A stretch of 36,341 nucleotides of DNA from Spirochaetales bacterium. GTDB taxonomy: Bacteria; Spirochaetota; Spirochaetia; SZUA-6; RPPD01. The translations under genes were made by a program, and so were the position numbers. Where the stretch lies: NCBI GenBank assembly GCA_016929065.1, contig JAFGJO010000041.1, positions 1-36,341 on the forward strand, in the 5' to 3' direction. Positions 1 through 7,808 of the stretch are shown here, in pieces; positions within the stretch are counted from its first letter, which is position 1, and every line of letters starts with the position of its first letter. Under the pieces are notes generated by a model. It saw only the letters and a list, made by a program, of their open reading frames with translations, did not search any database and was not told the origin of the DNA.

Positions 1-19
1 GGATTATGTGAGTTTATCC

Positions 20-175
20 GGAGTTATGTTCCAAAATGGAATCTTGGAACATAACTCCACGTTAGATTGAAGAAAACTGATAACTCAAGTTATCAGTTTT
101 CGAATTATTTGAGTAGGGATCATCAGGTTTAATCCGGAGTTCTGCGCCAAAACTTTGTTTTGGCGCAGAACGTCC
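20..175. repeat. Three tandem near-perfect hairpins
   Basis: Three inverted repeats lie one after another. The first has arms at 20-34 and 44-58 (15 bp, perfect, 9-nt loop). The second has arms at 72-85 and 88-101 (14 bp, perfect, 2-nt loop). The third has arms at 139-153 and 157-171 (15 bp, perfect, 3-nt loop), and pairing can extend to 136-138 with 173-175 if G172 bulges. The first and third share the flank TCCGGAGTT and the stem core ending CCAA. They differ at three stem positions, each compensated on the other arm, so they look like diverged copies. Their function is unknown; a termination, mRNA-processing or intergenic repeat role is possible. No T-tract follows them on either strand. 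Confidence 0.8.
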
Positions 176-188
176 AGACACATATTAT
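160..188 (+). promoter_or_regulatory. Candidate promoter of outer-membrane protein gene
   Basis: TTGGCG (160-165) and TATTAT (183-188) are 17 nt apart. The -35 box lies inside the right arm of the third hairpin. The predicted leader is about 35 nt and ends in an AAGGAG ribosome-binding site before the ATG at 231. The match to consensus is moderate. Confidence 0.35.
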
Positions 189-230
189 AGATGAACAATA
201 ATTTATCATCGTACGAATGAAGGAGAAAGT

Positions 231-1664
231 ATGAAAATATCTCACAGAACAGTGCCTGGAATCCTCTTTCTGCTGTTCGCAGGCGGTATGGGATTCTCCC
301 AGGCGACTATAGATTTGGATGAAGACGACTTTTTTGGTTCCACAGAAGTGGAAGCAGCAGAAGGCCAGGCGGATGTCGAAAATATTGAGGATGAAATTGA
401 CAGAGAAATGGTGGGACTGTCGGGAAATCTGGAAGCTTCATCCTCCTATACCATGACGCGCGATTTTTTTTACGGGAACGAGGACTGGGACGCGAATACC
501 CTCTCGCACATGGTCATAGGCGACTTTTTGATTGATATCAGGCTCAAGAAAAACTTTCGTGCCTTCATGGACATCAATATCGGGTATTTGACAAACGGAC
601 AGCCGATTGTACACAATTTCACGGTGATCAATTCAACCGGTATTCCGGTTTATGATTACTCACTTCCGGGTCCATCGCCGACCCTAACGATTCTTCCGGG
701 AACACTTATCATGGTAACCGAAGACGCTACGACGCTGATTGGAATAAAAGAAATATTTGTCGATTTCAATATTGCCAATGCGGTGTATTTCCGCGCCGGC
801 AAGCAGGTGCTGCAATGGGGGCGCGGGTATTTGTGGAACCCCACAGATCTCATCAATATCGACCGGAAAAGTTTTTCCAACATGAGCGCACTCCGCGAGG
901 GCATTTTTGGTCTGAAAACTGATGTCGTTTTTGCCCGTGAGTTTCACTTGTACACCTTCCTTGATTTAAACGGAGTTGAAGATTTGGATGATATTGCTTT
1001 TTCGGCACGCGCAGAGTTTTTGGCAGGCACGGTTGAGTTCGGCATATCCTCCTGGCTGAAATACAATAAAATACCGGTATACGGTGCGGATATTTCTTTG
1101 CCGATTTTCTGGGATATCAGCATGACGGCAGAGGCAAGTTTGTCCTGGGGACACAATACGGGGAAAATGCGTACAGACGGCTCGACGTATGTGATGCGGG
1201 ACGAGCTGGTCCCCCGGGTTGCAGTAGGCCTTTCCCGGACATTTGATTTCATGGATGTCGATGACCGTATCATGGTCAATGCAGAATTTTATTACAATCA
1301 TGCCGGCTATGACGACAACATGTTCGAATCATTGAGTCTGGCAGATCTCGCTGTTTTCTATACGGATTACTATGAATCAGGCAATTATGGAAAATATTAT
1401 GGTGCCTTGTTTGTCACAATAAACGAGTTTTTTCGAAAGGATATGACATTGTCTGTTTCCGGTATGGGGAATTTCAGCGACCTGTCTTTTATTGCCATGG
1501 CGAGCCTCTCGATTGTACCGGTGAACAATTTTACATTGACGTTTACCGCAACATCGTACCTGGGACCCGACAACCGCGAATTTTCAATTTCAGTTAATCC
1601 CGAGTCGTATGCTCTGGGAAACAATATGCTGTCCTTGAGTGTCGGCGCGAAGGTTGTTTTTTAG
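231..1664 (+). CDS. Predicted outer-membrane beta-barrel protein
   Basis: The 477-aa product starts with an apparent signal peptide (about residues 1-24, ending GFSQA). A very acidic stretch follows (about 27-60, rich in D and E). The rest alternates polar and aromatic or hydrophobic residues as transmembrane beta-strands do. The chain ends in VVF, a terminal phenylalanine typical of outer-membrane barrels recognised by the BAM machinery. A conserved-looking segment around 190-205 (AGKQVLQWGRGYLWNP) resembles motifs in spirochaete and Bacteroidota barrel proteins, but I cannot name the family. AAGGAG precedes the ATG at good spacing, which fixes the start. The gene appears monocistronic, with hairpin arrays before and after it. 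Porin or substrate-uptake activity is possible but inferred from fold alone. Confidence 0.75.
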   Translation: MKISHRTVPGILFLLFAGGMGFSQATIDLDEDDFFGSTEVEAAEGQADVENIEDEIDREMVGLSGNLEASSSYTMTRDFFYGNEDWDANTLSHMVIGDFLIDIRLKKNFRAFMDINIGYLTNGQPIVHNFTVINSTGIPVYDYSLPGPSPTLTILPGTLIMVTEDATTLIGIKEIFVDFNIANAVYFRAGKQVLQWGRGYLWNPTDLINIDRKSFSNMSALREGIFGLKTDVVFAREFHLYTFLDLNGVEDLDDIAFSARAEFLAGTVEFGISSWLKYNKIPVYGADISLPIFWDISMTAEASLSWGHNTGKMRTDGSTYVMRDELVPRVAVGLSRTFDFMDVDDRIMVNAEFYYNHAGYDDNMFESLSLADLAVFYTDYYESGNYGKYYGALFVTINEFFRKDMTLSVSGMGNFSDLSFIAMASLSIVPVNNFTLTFTATSYLGPDNREFSISVNPESYALGNNMLSLSVGAKVVF

Positions 1665-1780
1665 ATTTACCTGTTTATTGTTTTTCAGTAATTCCTCCAG
1701 GAAGGCATTGGGGCAAAAAATATTTTGCTTTTTACTCACTACAGAAAAGAATTGCAGAACCTCGTACAAGAAGGGGATGA

Positions 1781-1954
1781 ATGTTCTTTATGCAACACAG
1801 TTGTTGCTTATGATATCTTTTTTTAGAAGAGTTATCACGATGTTGAATAATGAAAAAAAAGCATTGACGGCCGCATACTCAGCATGATGCCGCGTCATCC
1901 AGCGGTATCATGCTGTTAGTAGGCCAGGATGTTCTTTATGCAACATCGTGATAA
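1781..1954. repeat. Nested direct and inverted repeats in a non-coding gap
   Basis: The gap 1665-1976 holds no convincing gene. It contains a direct repeat ATGTTCTTTATGCAACA at 1781-1797 and 1929-1945. A perfect 14-bp inverted repeat lies at 1832-1845 (TTATCACGATGTTG) and 1941-1954. Enclosed between those arms is a hairpin with 14-bp arms at 1880-1893 and 1902-1915, containing one G-T pair. The layout could be a degenerate miniature element or a structured 3' region of the preceding gene. Confidence 0.7.
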
Positions 1955-1976
1955 ATAAAAATACATTAAACATATG

Positions 1977-2012
1977 AAAAAAAGGGCTTCTCAAAAGAGA
2001 AGCCCTTTTTTT
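1977..2012 (-). terminator. Rho-independent terminator (usable in both directions)
   Basis: GGGCTTCTC, loop AAAA, GAGAAGCCC is flanked by seven A's and seven T's, so it works as a terminator on either strand. On the minus strand it overlaps the stop codon of the discoidin-like gene (2011-2013). On the plus strand it would end transcription from the outer-membrane protein gene. Confidence 0.85.
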
Positions 2013-2724
2013 AATTGCTCACCTCACTGATGAGCGTATCCTCATATTTGGAGCCCGGATATACCGACAGTATTTTTATTGCAATAAACGTATAATTCTG
2101 CTTTCCCCGGGGAATTTTCACCATCGGCAGGGGCAGACTCTGATAATTGTTTTTATCGTCAAGCGTTATTCTGGTTTGGGCAAGCACGGTAATATTTTTA
2201 TAGATTTCACCGGTTTGCGTGATCTCTTTTTCATTTGACACCATGACCGACACCAGGACATCCTGCGGCCTGGAATTTCTAAGGTACGCGGCATTTGATT
2301 TTCCATACCCGCCCCATATCTTGACCGGTTTTTCCACGTTCACTTTCACGACAAGCGTTTCACCGATTCCGTCTCCCTCTGCGTCTTCGCACCATGCTGT
2401 TTTTGCATCGCCGTCCTGGGCGCGCTGCGGGGAATACATGCATGACCATTGATCAACTGCCATTTCATATTCACGAAGATCCTCATTCATTTTATCGGTT
2501 TTTACCGGCTTTTCCCCTTCGGCAGAAAGAAACGAAGTAGACCAGCTGTTGAATGAGCCTGTACCGGAAGTATCAAACTGATCGATAACAGATCCCACTT
2601 TCAGGTCTGACAGTGATGAATTGAATTCATCCGGATTCCTGCCATGCCCTTCATATGCCTGGCCAAAGATAAAAGCGGGTGCAAGCCAGCATACCATTAA
2701 TATTGTTGGAACAAAATATTTCAT
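2011..2724 (-). CDS. Secreted NADase-type glycan-binding (discoidin-like) domain protein
   Basis: The start is the internal ATG at 2724, preceded by AAGGAG at 7-nt spacing. An upstream in-frame start at 2763 would put 13 residues before the signal peptide. The 237-aa product has a signal peptide (MKYFVPTILMVCW onwards, cleavage near residue 21). Residues about 85-235 form a beta-sandwich-like domain with WSCMYSPQRAQDGDAKTAW, GDGIGE and a GGYGKSNAAYLRNSRP segment. This pattern fits the NADase-type glycan-binding domain, a relative of F5/8 type C domains that occurs often in spirochaete secreted proteins. Carbohydrate or surface binding is the likely role; the ligand is unknown. The residues before the domain are low complexity. 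The gene is followed directly by a strong terminator. Confidence 0.65.
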   Translation of the reverse strand: MKYFVPTILMVCWLAPAFIFGQAYEGHGRNPDEFNSSLSDLKVGSVIDQFDTSGTGSFNSWSTSFLSAEGEKPVKTDKMNEDLREYEMAVDQWSCMYSPQRAQDGDAKTAWCEDAEGDGIGETLVVKVNVEKPVKIWGGYGKSNAAYLRNSRPQDVLVSVMVSNEKEITQTGEIYKNITVLAQTRITLDDKNNYQSLPLPMVKIPRGKQNYTFIAIKILSVYPGSKYEDTLISEVSN

Positions 2725-2750
2725 AAAGACTCCTTGCCGTACAGGTAAAA

Positions 2751-2779
2751 AGTATACTGTCATATTTAAAAAATCACAA
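2751..2779 (-). promoter_or_regulatory. Candidate promoter of discoidin-like gene
   Basis: On the minus strand TTGTGA (2774-2779) and TATACT (2751-2756) are 17 nt apart. The predicted start gives a leader of about 20 nt that contains the AAGGAG site. Confidence 0.45.
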
Positions 2780-2844
2780 TAAATCAGACCTGAAAAAAAT
2801 ATTGCAGGAATATTAGAAAACGATCAAATGAAGCGATCAGAAGT

Positions 2845-2979
2845 TTATTCCTGTTTTTTTTCGGTTTGTTTCCCGGATTTTTTTACGGCGGAAATAATAC
2901 CGTAAATGATCAGCGCTCCGAGACTGCCCAGTACTGCAAGTCCCGCAATACTGGCGAGGAAAATCGCAATGAGAATCAT
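2845..2979 (-). CDS. 44-aa single-span membrane peptide
   Basis: This small gene reads MILIAIFLASIAGLAVLGSL, continues with a second hydrophobic stretch (about residues 20-29), then ends in a charged tail rich in K, Q and E. It looks like one transmembrane helix (about residues 2-29) with a basic cytoplasmic tail. The start lies 15 nt after the stop of the Omp85-type gene. The ribosome-binding site AGGAG overlaps that TAG stop, with a rather long 12-nt spacing, so translation may be coupled. An in-frame TAG just upstream excludes a longer form. I do not recognise a family. Possible roles are an assembly partner for the barrel protein or a small membrane regulator; both are guesses. Confidence 0.6.
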   Translation of the reverse strand: MILIAIFLASIAGLAVLGSLGALIIYGIISAVKKSGKQTEKKQE

Positions 2980-2994
2980 GGTGAATCCCGGCTC

Positions 2995-4125
2995 CTAAAA
3001 ATGTGCGTCAAACCCTATAACGAACGGCATCCAGCTGTCACCGGTCACCAGTGTTTTTGACAATGGGAACGCGGTATAGAACGTAAGGCTTGTGTACCCG
3101 ATCAGGTTGATGAATACACCTGCTCCGGCAGAAAACAAAAACCCGCTGTCCTGATAATACATAAAATCATAATATCCGCTATCAAAGAAGACAATAATGC
3201 CGGGAGTATTGGCTCCGAGCCCGAACAAATCAAACTGCATGATATTCAGCCGGAACTCGAGGTTCAGGACTGCTTTGAATTGCCCGTCAAACCGGGCGTC
3301 CTCGTAGCCTCGGACTGCGTTGCCAAGTCCCCAGCGCGGGCTTCGCCCACCGAGTGTCTGCTGGATATTTGCAGGCAGGACATTGCCTGCGCAGTAATCC
3401 AATGCAAGAAATGCTCCGAAATATCCGGAAAGCAGATTCAATTTTTCTTCGGGCGCGATATCGAACAGTTTAAGGAATCCTTTGGAAGAGAAGTTCACCC
3501 GTATAAAATCAGCGCGTCCGACAAGGTTGTTCATGAGGAACTCCGGGCCCCATTCGCCGGAAACTTCAGCGTATATACCCGTTTTTGTGCCATGCGGGTC
3601 GCGGGCGTCGAGGTCGTTAAAGCTGAAACCGAAAAGGAGGGAATTCTGAAAAAGGCCTGAGGTTTCTTCGAGGGTACTGTCAAAGAAAAGCTGGTTGAGA
3701 TCGGTATTTTCAATCGGAAAATCATACCGTATCTTGTAGAAGAGAAAGGCCTCAAGGAGATTGCGTTTCAAGCGGTTGTTAAAGACAATTCCCTGGGCAA
3801 TTCCCAGGTCAAACCGCGCGTTGATGCGGTCATAGTACGGGTCAATAGCAGGCTCATATCCCGGAAAGGTCCCGTCATACTGCTCATCGTTCAGGTCTCT
3901 GAAAAAGGTGACCCACTCGTAGCCGCCGCCGACGATTCCCCATAAAATGGTATCAGGGCTGCCGCTGTTCGGGTCTGAAATTATATAGCCAAGCCCCACG
4001 TCGGCGCCGAGAAGGCGTAATCCAAAGTTCAATAATAACGGATCCCGGTTTTCGGATAGTTCCTGGGCAAAAACAGCAGCGGTACACAGACAAAAGGCAA
4101 GTAGTGCGATTAAAAATATTTTCAT
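2995..4125 (-). CDS. Omp85/BamA-superfamily barrel protein without POTRA domains
   Basis: The 376-aa product has a signal peptide (residues 1-20, cleavage VFA-QE), then appears to be all beta-barrel. It carries VRGY at 271-274, the loop-6 signature of the Omp85 superfamily (BamA, TamA, FhaC), followed by a strand with conserved ED. It ends in GFDAHF, with a terminal aromatic residue as in BAM substrates. There is no room for the periplasmic POTRA repeats that BamA uses, so this is a barrel-only member of the surface-antigen (PF01103-like) group. It is unlikely to be the main BamA. GGGAGAG lies before the ATG. It is transcribed ahead of the 44-aa membrane peptide. Its substrate or role cannot be told from sequence. 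Confidence 0.75.
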   Translation of the reverse strand: MKIFLIALLAFCLCTAAVFAQELSENRDPLLLNFGLRLLGADVGLGYIISDPNSGSPDTILWGIVGGGYEWVTFFRDLNDEQYDGTFPGYEPAIDPYYDRINARFDLGIAQGIVFNNRLKRNLLEAFLFYKIRYDFPIENTDLNQLFFDSTLEETSGLFQNSLLFGFSFNDLDARDPHGTKTGIYAEVSGEWGPEFLMNNLVGRADFIRVNFSSKGFLKLFDIAPEEKLNLLSGYFGAFLALDYCAGNVLPANIQQTLGGRSPRWGLGNAVRGYEDARFDGQFKAVLNLEFRLNIMQFDLFGLGANTPGIIVFFDSGYYDFMYYQDSGFLFSAGAGVFINLIGYTSLTFYTAFPLSKTLVTGDSWMPFVIGFDAHF

Positions 4126-4143
4126 AATGCTCTCCCCTGTTAA

Positions 4144-4171
4144 ATGATGGTGAAAAAACCGAGTATGTCAA
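4144..4171 (-). promoter_or_regulatory. Candidate promoter of Omp85-type gene
   Basis: On the minus strand a perfect TTGACA (4166-4171) is followed after 16 nt by a weak -10, CATCAT (4144-4149). The predicted leader is about 12 nt and includes GGGGAGAG. Confidence 0.35.
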
Positions 4172-4216
4172 TAAGAAAAACATGCAAAAAGGCGTTATAC
4201 TGTACATTCCGGCTGC

Positions 4217-4246
4217 TTGACAGCATTCCAAAAGTATCTGTATCTT
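4217..4246 (+). promoter_or_regulatory. Candidate promoter of beta-helix lipoprotein gene
   Basis: A perfect TTGACA (4217-4222) is followed after 18 nt by TATCTT (4241-4246). The ATG at 4260 is only 14 nt beyond the -10, so the leader would be about 7 nt, and no good ribosome-binding site is visible. Confidence 0.4.
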
Positions 4247-4259
4247 GGGATAGGTTTTT

Positions 4260-5309
4260 ATGAAACACAATTGGCAGTATATTTCTTTTCTCATTGTTGT
4301 GATGTTTTTGCTGGTGTCATGCCCGTCAGGCGGATCAATCAACATTAACCGGGAAGCCGGTTTTGCGGAACAAAAAATACTCGTTGAACGATATTTTTCG
4401 GGCACAAAAGAAAAAGACGAAGAAACAAAAAGCAAAAAAATTGTACTCAACGCTGCGGAATTGGGGTTTGATCCCCTCGACAGTACTGTTATTTTGCAGA
4501 AATGCTTTGACTCTGATGCGGATGTTGTTATGGTGCCACGAATGGAATCGCCGTGGATCACCCTGCCGCTGCGTATTTCTCGTCCAATGACCGTGATCTT
4601 TGAAGAAGGATCGATACTTGAAGCAAAGAGGGGTGAGTATCACAATGGCGGAGATTCCCTGTTGACGATCAGCAATACATCTGATGTTTCTTTATATGGA
4701 TATGGTGCCCGGTTTCGCATGTTCAAGGAGGATTACCGCGAGCCTCCCTATAAAAAAGCGGAATGGCGAATGACAATTGCAGTCCGCGGTTCGGAAAATA
4801 TTTTAATTGCCGGCCTCCAGGCGGAAAACAGCGGGGGGGACGGAATTTATCTTGGACGCGGCCAGGATGACAAAACAAATATAAACATTCATATCAAGGA
4901 TGTCGTGCTGAAAAACCATTACCGTCAGGGAATCAGTATTATTACCGTAGATGGACTTGTCATAGAGAATTCATTCATTGAGGATACCGAGGGGACACCC
5001 CCTTCCGCTGGTATTGATTTTGAACCAAACAATCCGGATGAGATCATCCGGCGTGTACTGGTAAAAAACTGTGTTATACGAGGAAATTACGGAGCGGGAA
5101 TTCAGGGGTATTTCAAGAATTCCAATAAAGGATCTGAACCCTTTGACATTACTGTTGAAAACTGCACGGTGCGCGACAACCTGCTCCCGGTTTTTTTCCT
5201 GGGTTTTGAGCAAGGTGCACGGGGGAAACTGGTATTGACCAATAATGACCTCTTTGGTTTTTCCCTGATCCCCCAGATTCCTGAACAATTGGAAATAATA
5301 AAAAAATAA
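4260..5309 (+). CDS. Right-handed beta-helix lipoprotein
   Basis: The 349-aa product opens with a lipoprotein signal peptide (VMFLLVSC; cysteine at residue 21). Residues about 75-335 consist of short repeats of the parallel beta-helix type seen in pectate lyase and periplasmic copper-binding NosD-like proteins: runs such as ENILIAGLQAEN, GLVIENSFIED, RVLVKNCVIRGN and DITVENCTVRDN, each ending in an asparagine-turn. No catalytic residues can be assigned with confidence. A glycan-binding or glycan-cleaving role in the envelope is typical of the fold, but structural proteins share it. The gene is divergent from the Omp85-type gene across a 134-bp region holding both candidate promoters. A second beta-helix lipoprotein lies at 24786-25937. 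Confidence 0.7.
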   Translation: MKHNWQYISFLIVVMFLLVSCPSGGSININREAGFAEQKILVERYFSGTKEKDEETKSKKIVLNAAELGFDPLDSTVILQKCFDSDADVVMVPRMESPWITLPLRISRPMTVIFEEGSILEAKRGEYHNGGDSLLTISNTSDVSLYGYGARFRMFKEDYREPPYKKAEWRMTIAVRGSENILIAGLQAENSGGDGIYLGRGQDDKTNINIHIKDVVLKNHYRQGISIITVDGLVIENSFIEDTEGTPPSAGIDFEPNNPDEIIRRVLVKNCVIRGNYGAGIQGYFKNSNKGSEPFDITVENCTVRDNLLPVFFLGFEQGARGKLVLTNNDLFGFSLIPQIPEQLEIIKK

Positions 5310-5398
5310 CTGATTTATCACCCGGCTGGTTTTCGGGAAAAAAAATGGACGCGGATGTGTTTTAGGGATACATTTTATTATATTTGTGCGGGGGAATA

Positions 5399-5818
5399 AT
5401 GGACACCATCGGTCAGTTTTTACTGGTATGTATATTTTTTGCTTTGTTTATTTCTGTCGGGTTCACAGACGAACGCGAAGTGCTGGCATTTATTACCGGG
5501 TACAATCCTGTCCGGACAGTAGCAAAACCTGCACACGCAGAAACATTTCACCTCCAGTCGAATGAGCTGAAAATTATCGGCGCAGCACTTGTCCGGGTGT
5601 ATCAGCTCTATATTTCTCCGCAAGACATCCCCTCCTGTCCCTTTAATCCGACAGACAGTGAGTATGCCCGCCAGGCTGTTTCGAAATACGGCCTGATTGC
5701 CGGAATTCTCATGGCATCTGACCGGTACCAGCGGTGCAATGGTTTTGGTGCATGGTACTATCCTCGGGATCCGGAAACCGGCCGGCTCATTGATCCGGTG
5801 GAGAACAATCATCCATGA
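5399..5818 (+). CDS. YidD-like protein with N-terminal membrane segment
   Basis: The start is the ATG at 5399, preceded by GGGGG. The product is 139 aa. Residues 5-22 are a signal peptide or membrane anchor. Residues about 62-115 match YidD (membrane protein insertion efficiency factor): VRVYQLYISP, then CPFNPTDSEYA, then YGLIAGILMASDRYQRC. Canonical YidD has PTCS where this protein has PTDS, so the middle conserved cysteine is an aspartate (D86), while C80 and C113 remain. Known YidD proteins assist YidC-dependent insertion and are usually encoded beside rnpA and yidC. Here the domain is fused behind a membrane segment and sits in an operon with two TPR proteins. The stop overlaps the next start (ATGA). 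Confidence 0.7.
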   Translation: MDTIGQFLLVCIFFALFISVGFTDEREVLAFITGYNPVRTVAKPAHAETFHLQSNELKIIGAALVRVYQLYISPQDIPSCPFNPTDSEYARQAVSKYGLIAGILMASDRYQRCNGFGAWYYPRDPETGRLIDPVENNHP

Positions 5819-6693
5819 GCGTCCATCGCCTTTTCTGCCTGATTCTGTTTTTGGCAATTGTTTTTTCTTCACAGGGATTTGCCGAAACCGGCTATAATGA
5901 TCCCGCCATGATCCTTTCCTTTGCCGACTGGCTGTACTCTGAAAAAGAATTTGAACGCGCTGCCGGAGAGTATTACCGGTATTATTTTGTCGCACCGGAA
6001 TCACAAAAAGACGGTGTGCTGTCAAAAATCGGTTTCTGTTATGAGGGAGCGGGGGACTTTGCTGCTGCAAAAAAAGTCTATGAAACCTTTCTTGCGGAAT
6101 ATCCGGAGAGTAAAGAGTTTGAGGATGTGTATTACCGGCTTTCGTATTGTCTTTTCAGGCTTGGTGAACATGACGCAACAGCAGTGCGGCTGGCGGAAGT
6201 GCTCGCGGCCGGGGCTGCACAGCCTGCACGGCTGCTGCTTTTAACCGGTGTGAACCAGCTCGCATTGGAACAATGGGATGCAGCACAGCTTACATTTCAG
6301 GCGTATTGTGAAACCCCTGATGCACCGCAGAAAGAAACAGCAGAGCGATTGTCACAGTTTGCAATTTCTGCAAAAAATATTCCGGAGAAAAGCCCGGTGC
6401 TTGCCGGAATTCTGTCGGCAATATTTCCGGGGCTTGGAAAGTTTTATGCCGAGCGCAACGAGGATGCAATCGCATCGATTATTCTGGTAAGCCTTTTTGG
6501 CGGGCTTGCCGCCTACAGTTTCTATACAGACGGTGTTGAATCATTTTCGGGCTGGACATTTGCTTCTCTTGCGGGAATATTTTACCTGGGCGACATTTGG
6601 GGATCGGCGGTTGCAGCAGCAGACTATAATGACCATCAAAAGCGGCTGCTGAAAGAGAGTGTGGATGAGACAATATCCGAATTCCTGCCGTGA
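5815..6693 (+). CDS. TPR protein with C-terminal TM2-like membrane hairpin (paralogue 1)
   Basis: The 292-aa product has a signal peptide (residues 1-23), then about 150 residues of TPR-like helical repeats (FADWLYSEKEFERAAGEYYR; IGFCYEGAGDFAAAKKVYET; YRLSYCLFRLGEHDAT). A C-terminal pair of membrane helices (about 195-260) is introduced by SAIFPGLGKFYAERNEDAI, which resembles the PGxGxxYxG motif of TM2-type hairpins. It overlaps the YidD-like gene by 4 bp and the next gene by 29 bp, so the three are surely one operon. TPRs normally bind other proteins. The topology suggests a periplasmic TPR face tethered to the inner membrane. I know of no named family for the whole protein. Confidence 0.7.
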   Translation: MSVHRLFCLILFLAIVFSSQGFAETGYNDPAMILSFADWLYSEKEFERAAGEYYRYYFVAPESQKDGVLSKIGFCYEGAGDFAAAKKVYETFLAEYPESKEFEDVYYRLSYCLFRLGEHDATAVRLAEVLAAGAAQPARLLLLTGVNQLALEQWDAAQLTFQAYCETPDAPQKETAERLSQFAISAKNIPEKSPVLAGILSAIFPGLGKFYAERNEDAIASIILVSLFGGLAAYSFYTDGVESFSGWTFASLAGIFYLGDIWGSAVAAADYNDHQKRLLKESVDETISEFLP

Positions 6694-7546
6694 GTTTCTG
6701 TTGATTTTGGTTTTGATTGTTTTGTGTATGTCCGGCATATACGCTGATCCGGCAATTGATCTGGGTGACCGGTATTTTGCATCAGGAATGTACAGGGAAG
6801 CAATCACGGAATATTACCGCTTCATTTATTTTAACCCAAAAGACCTTCTGCGAAGCACTGTATATGAAAAGATTGGCAGGGCAGCTTTTTTTGATAACGA
6901 CTGGCCCGGATGTTCACGGAATATGAACAGGGCGGTTTTGTCGGCTGCGACACCAGAAGAAAAAGATGCCAGGGAGCTTGTGTTTGCAGAGCTCGCCCTT
7001 GCCGCAGGACAATACAGTACGGCAAAAGAGCAGTTGAAGAACATTCTTGCAGAAAGCAGGGATGAAAAATCGCTCCTGCGGAGTGCGTTTTTAATGGGTG
7101 TGTCATCGGTTTATACTTTTGACTGGAATACTGCATACCTCATGTTTGAAGAATATTTCAAGAAAACAAGCACCTTTTCATCCAGAACCGAGGGCAGGGT
7201 CCTCGCGCTTCTCAAGTTTGGAAAAAATGCGTATTACCGGGACCGAAATGTCGCAGAAATACTGTCCAATATTATTCCCGGAGCGGGACAGATGTATGCA
7301 GGTGATTTTTTTGAAGGGCTCAATTCATTGGCGGTCACCGGGCTTTGCGGAACCCTGATGATCTATTCTCTGGTCACCTACCGGTTTCAGGATGCCGCAA
7401 TTACATTTCTTTTTCTTTTTCAGCGGTTTTATGTCGGCAGCAGCTTTCATGCGGCCAGGATAGCAGTGGAAAAGAACAGGGAAAAAAGAACGATGATCGC
7501 TTCGGGGATCATGGAATTGCTGCTGCAGGATGCTGGAGTGCAGTAA
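6665..7546 (+). CDS. TPR protein with C-terminal TM2-like membrane hairpin (paralogue 2)
   Basis: This is a clear paralogue of the preceding gene, with the same order: signal peptide, TPR-like repeats (LGDRYFASGMYREAITEYYR is nearly the same as the matching repeat in paralogue 1), and a membrane hairpin introduced by SNIIPGAGQMYAGDFFEGL. Unlike paralogue 1, it keeps the full PGxGxxYxG motif. I chose the ATG at 6665 because GAGAG lies just upstream and it begins the signal peptide cleanly; a GTG at 6659 is possible. The product is 293 aa. The two paralogues arose by tandem duplication and may form a heteromer with the YidD-like protein; that is inference from the overlapping operon. Confidence 0.7.
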   Translation: MRQYPNSCREFLLILVLIVLCMSGIYADPAIDLGDRYFASGMYREAITEYYRFIYFNPKDLLRSTVYEKIGRAAFFDNDWPGCSRNMNRAVLSAATPEEKDARELVFAELALAAGQYSTAKEQLKNILAESRDEKSLLRSAFLMGVSSVYTFDWNTAYLMFEEYFKKTSTFSSRTEGRVLALLKFGKNAYYRDRNVAEILSNIIPGAGQMYAGDFFEGLNSLAVTGLCGTLMIYSLVTYRFQDAAITFLFLFQRFYVGSSFHAARIAVEKNREKRTMIASGIMELLLQDAGVQ

Positions 7547-7808
7547 CAAAGGGACACAAATAAAGGGGGCAAAGATCAGTGGAGAAGATGATTTCTTTGC
7601 GCTATCATTTCATGACAATTTTTTGTTTATATATAGAGAAAATTATATAAATAATTCATGAATTTCACTTTTTTTTCATTTTTATCGGCCGATATTATAG
7701 ACAAATATGTTTGTTTTTTCGTATTAATAGTAAAAAAGGATAAACGAAGCGGATTTTGATTTTTGCTTTATTACGGAGAGCACGAAATTTAAAAAGATTG
7801 GTGAATTT
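7547..7808. other. Non-coding gap, AT-rich
   Basis: This 262-bp gap has no supported gene. It is AT-rich and contains the palindrome ATCGGCCGAT (7682-7691). No terminator with a T-tract and no convincing promoter pair is visible. Confidence 0.6.

Noticed and set aside
1639-1887. 82-aa open frame after the outer-membrane protein gene
   Set aside because: It overlaps the end of that gene, has no ribosome-binding site or known motif, and covers repeat DNA whose arms pair with sequence outside the frame.
3953-4561. 202-aa minus-strand frame across the divergent promoter region
   Set aside because: It overlaps the Omp85-type and beta-helix genes, both with signal peptides and family motifs, and would cover both promoters.
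7682-7691. ATCGGCCGAT palindrome as an operator
   Set aside because: A 10-bp palindrome with no nearby promoter boxes is expected by chance in a window of this size.
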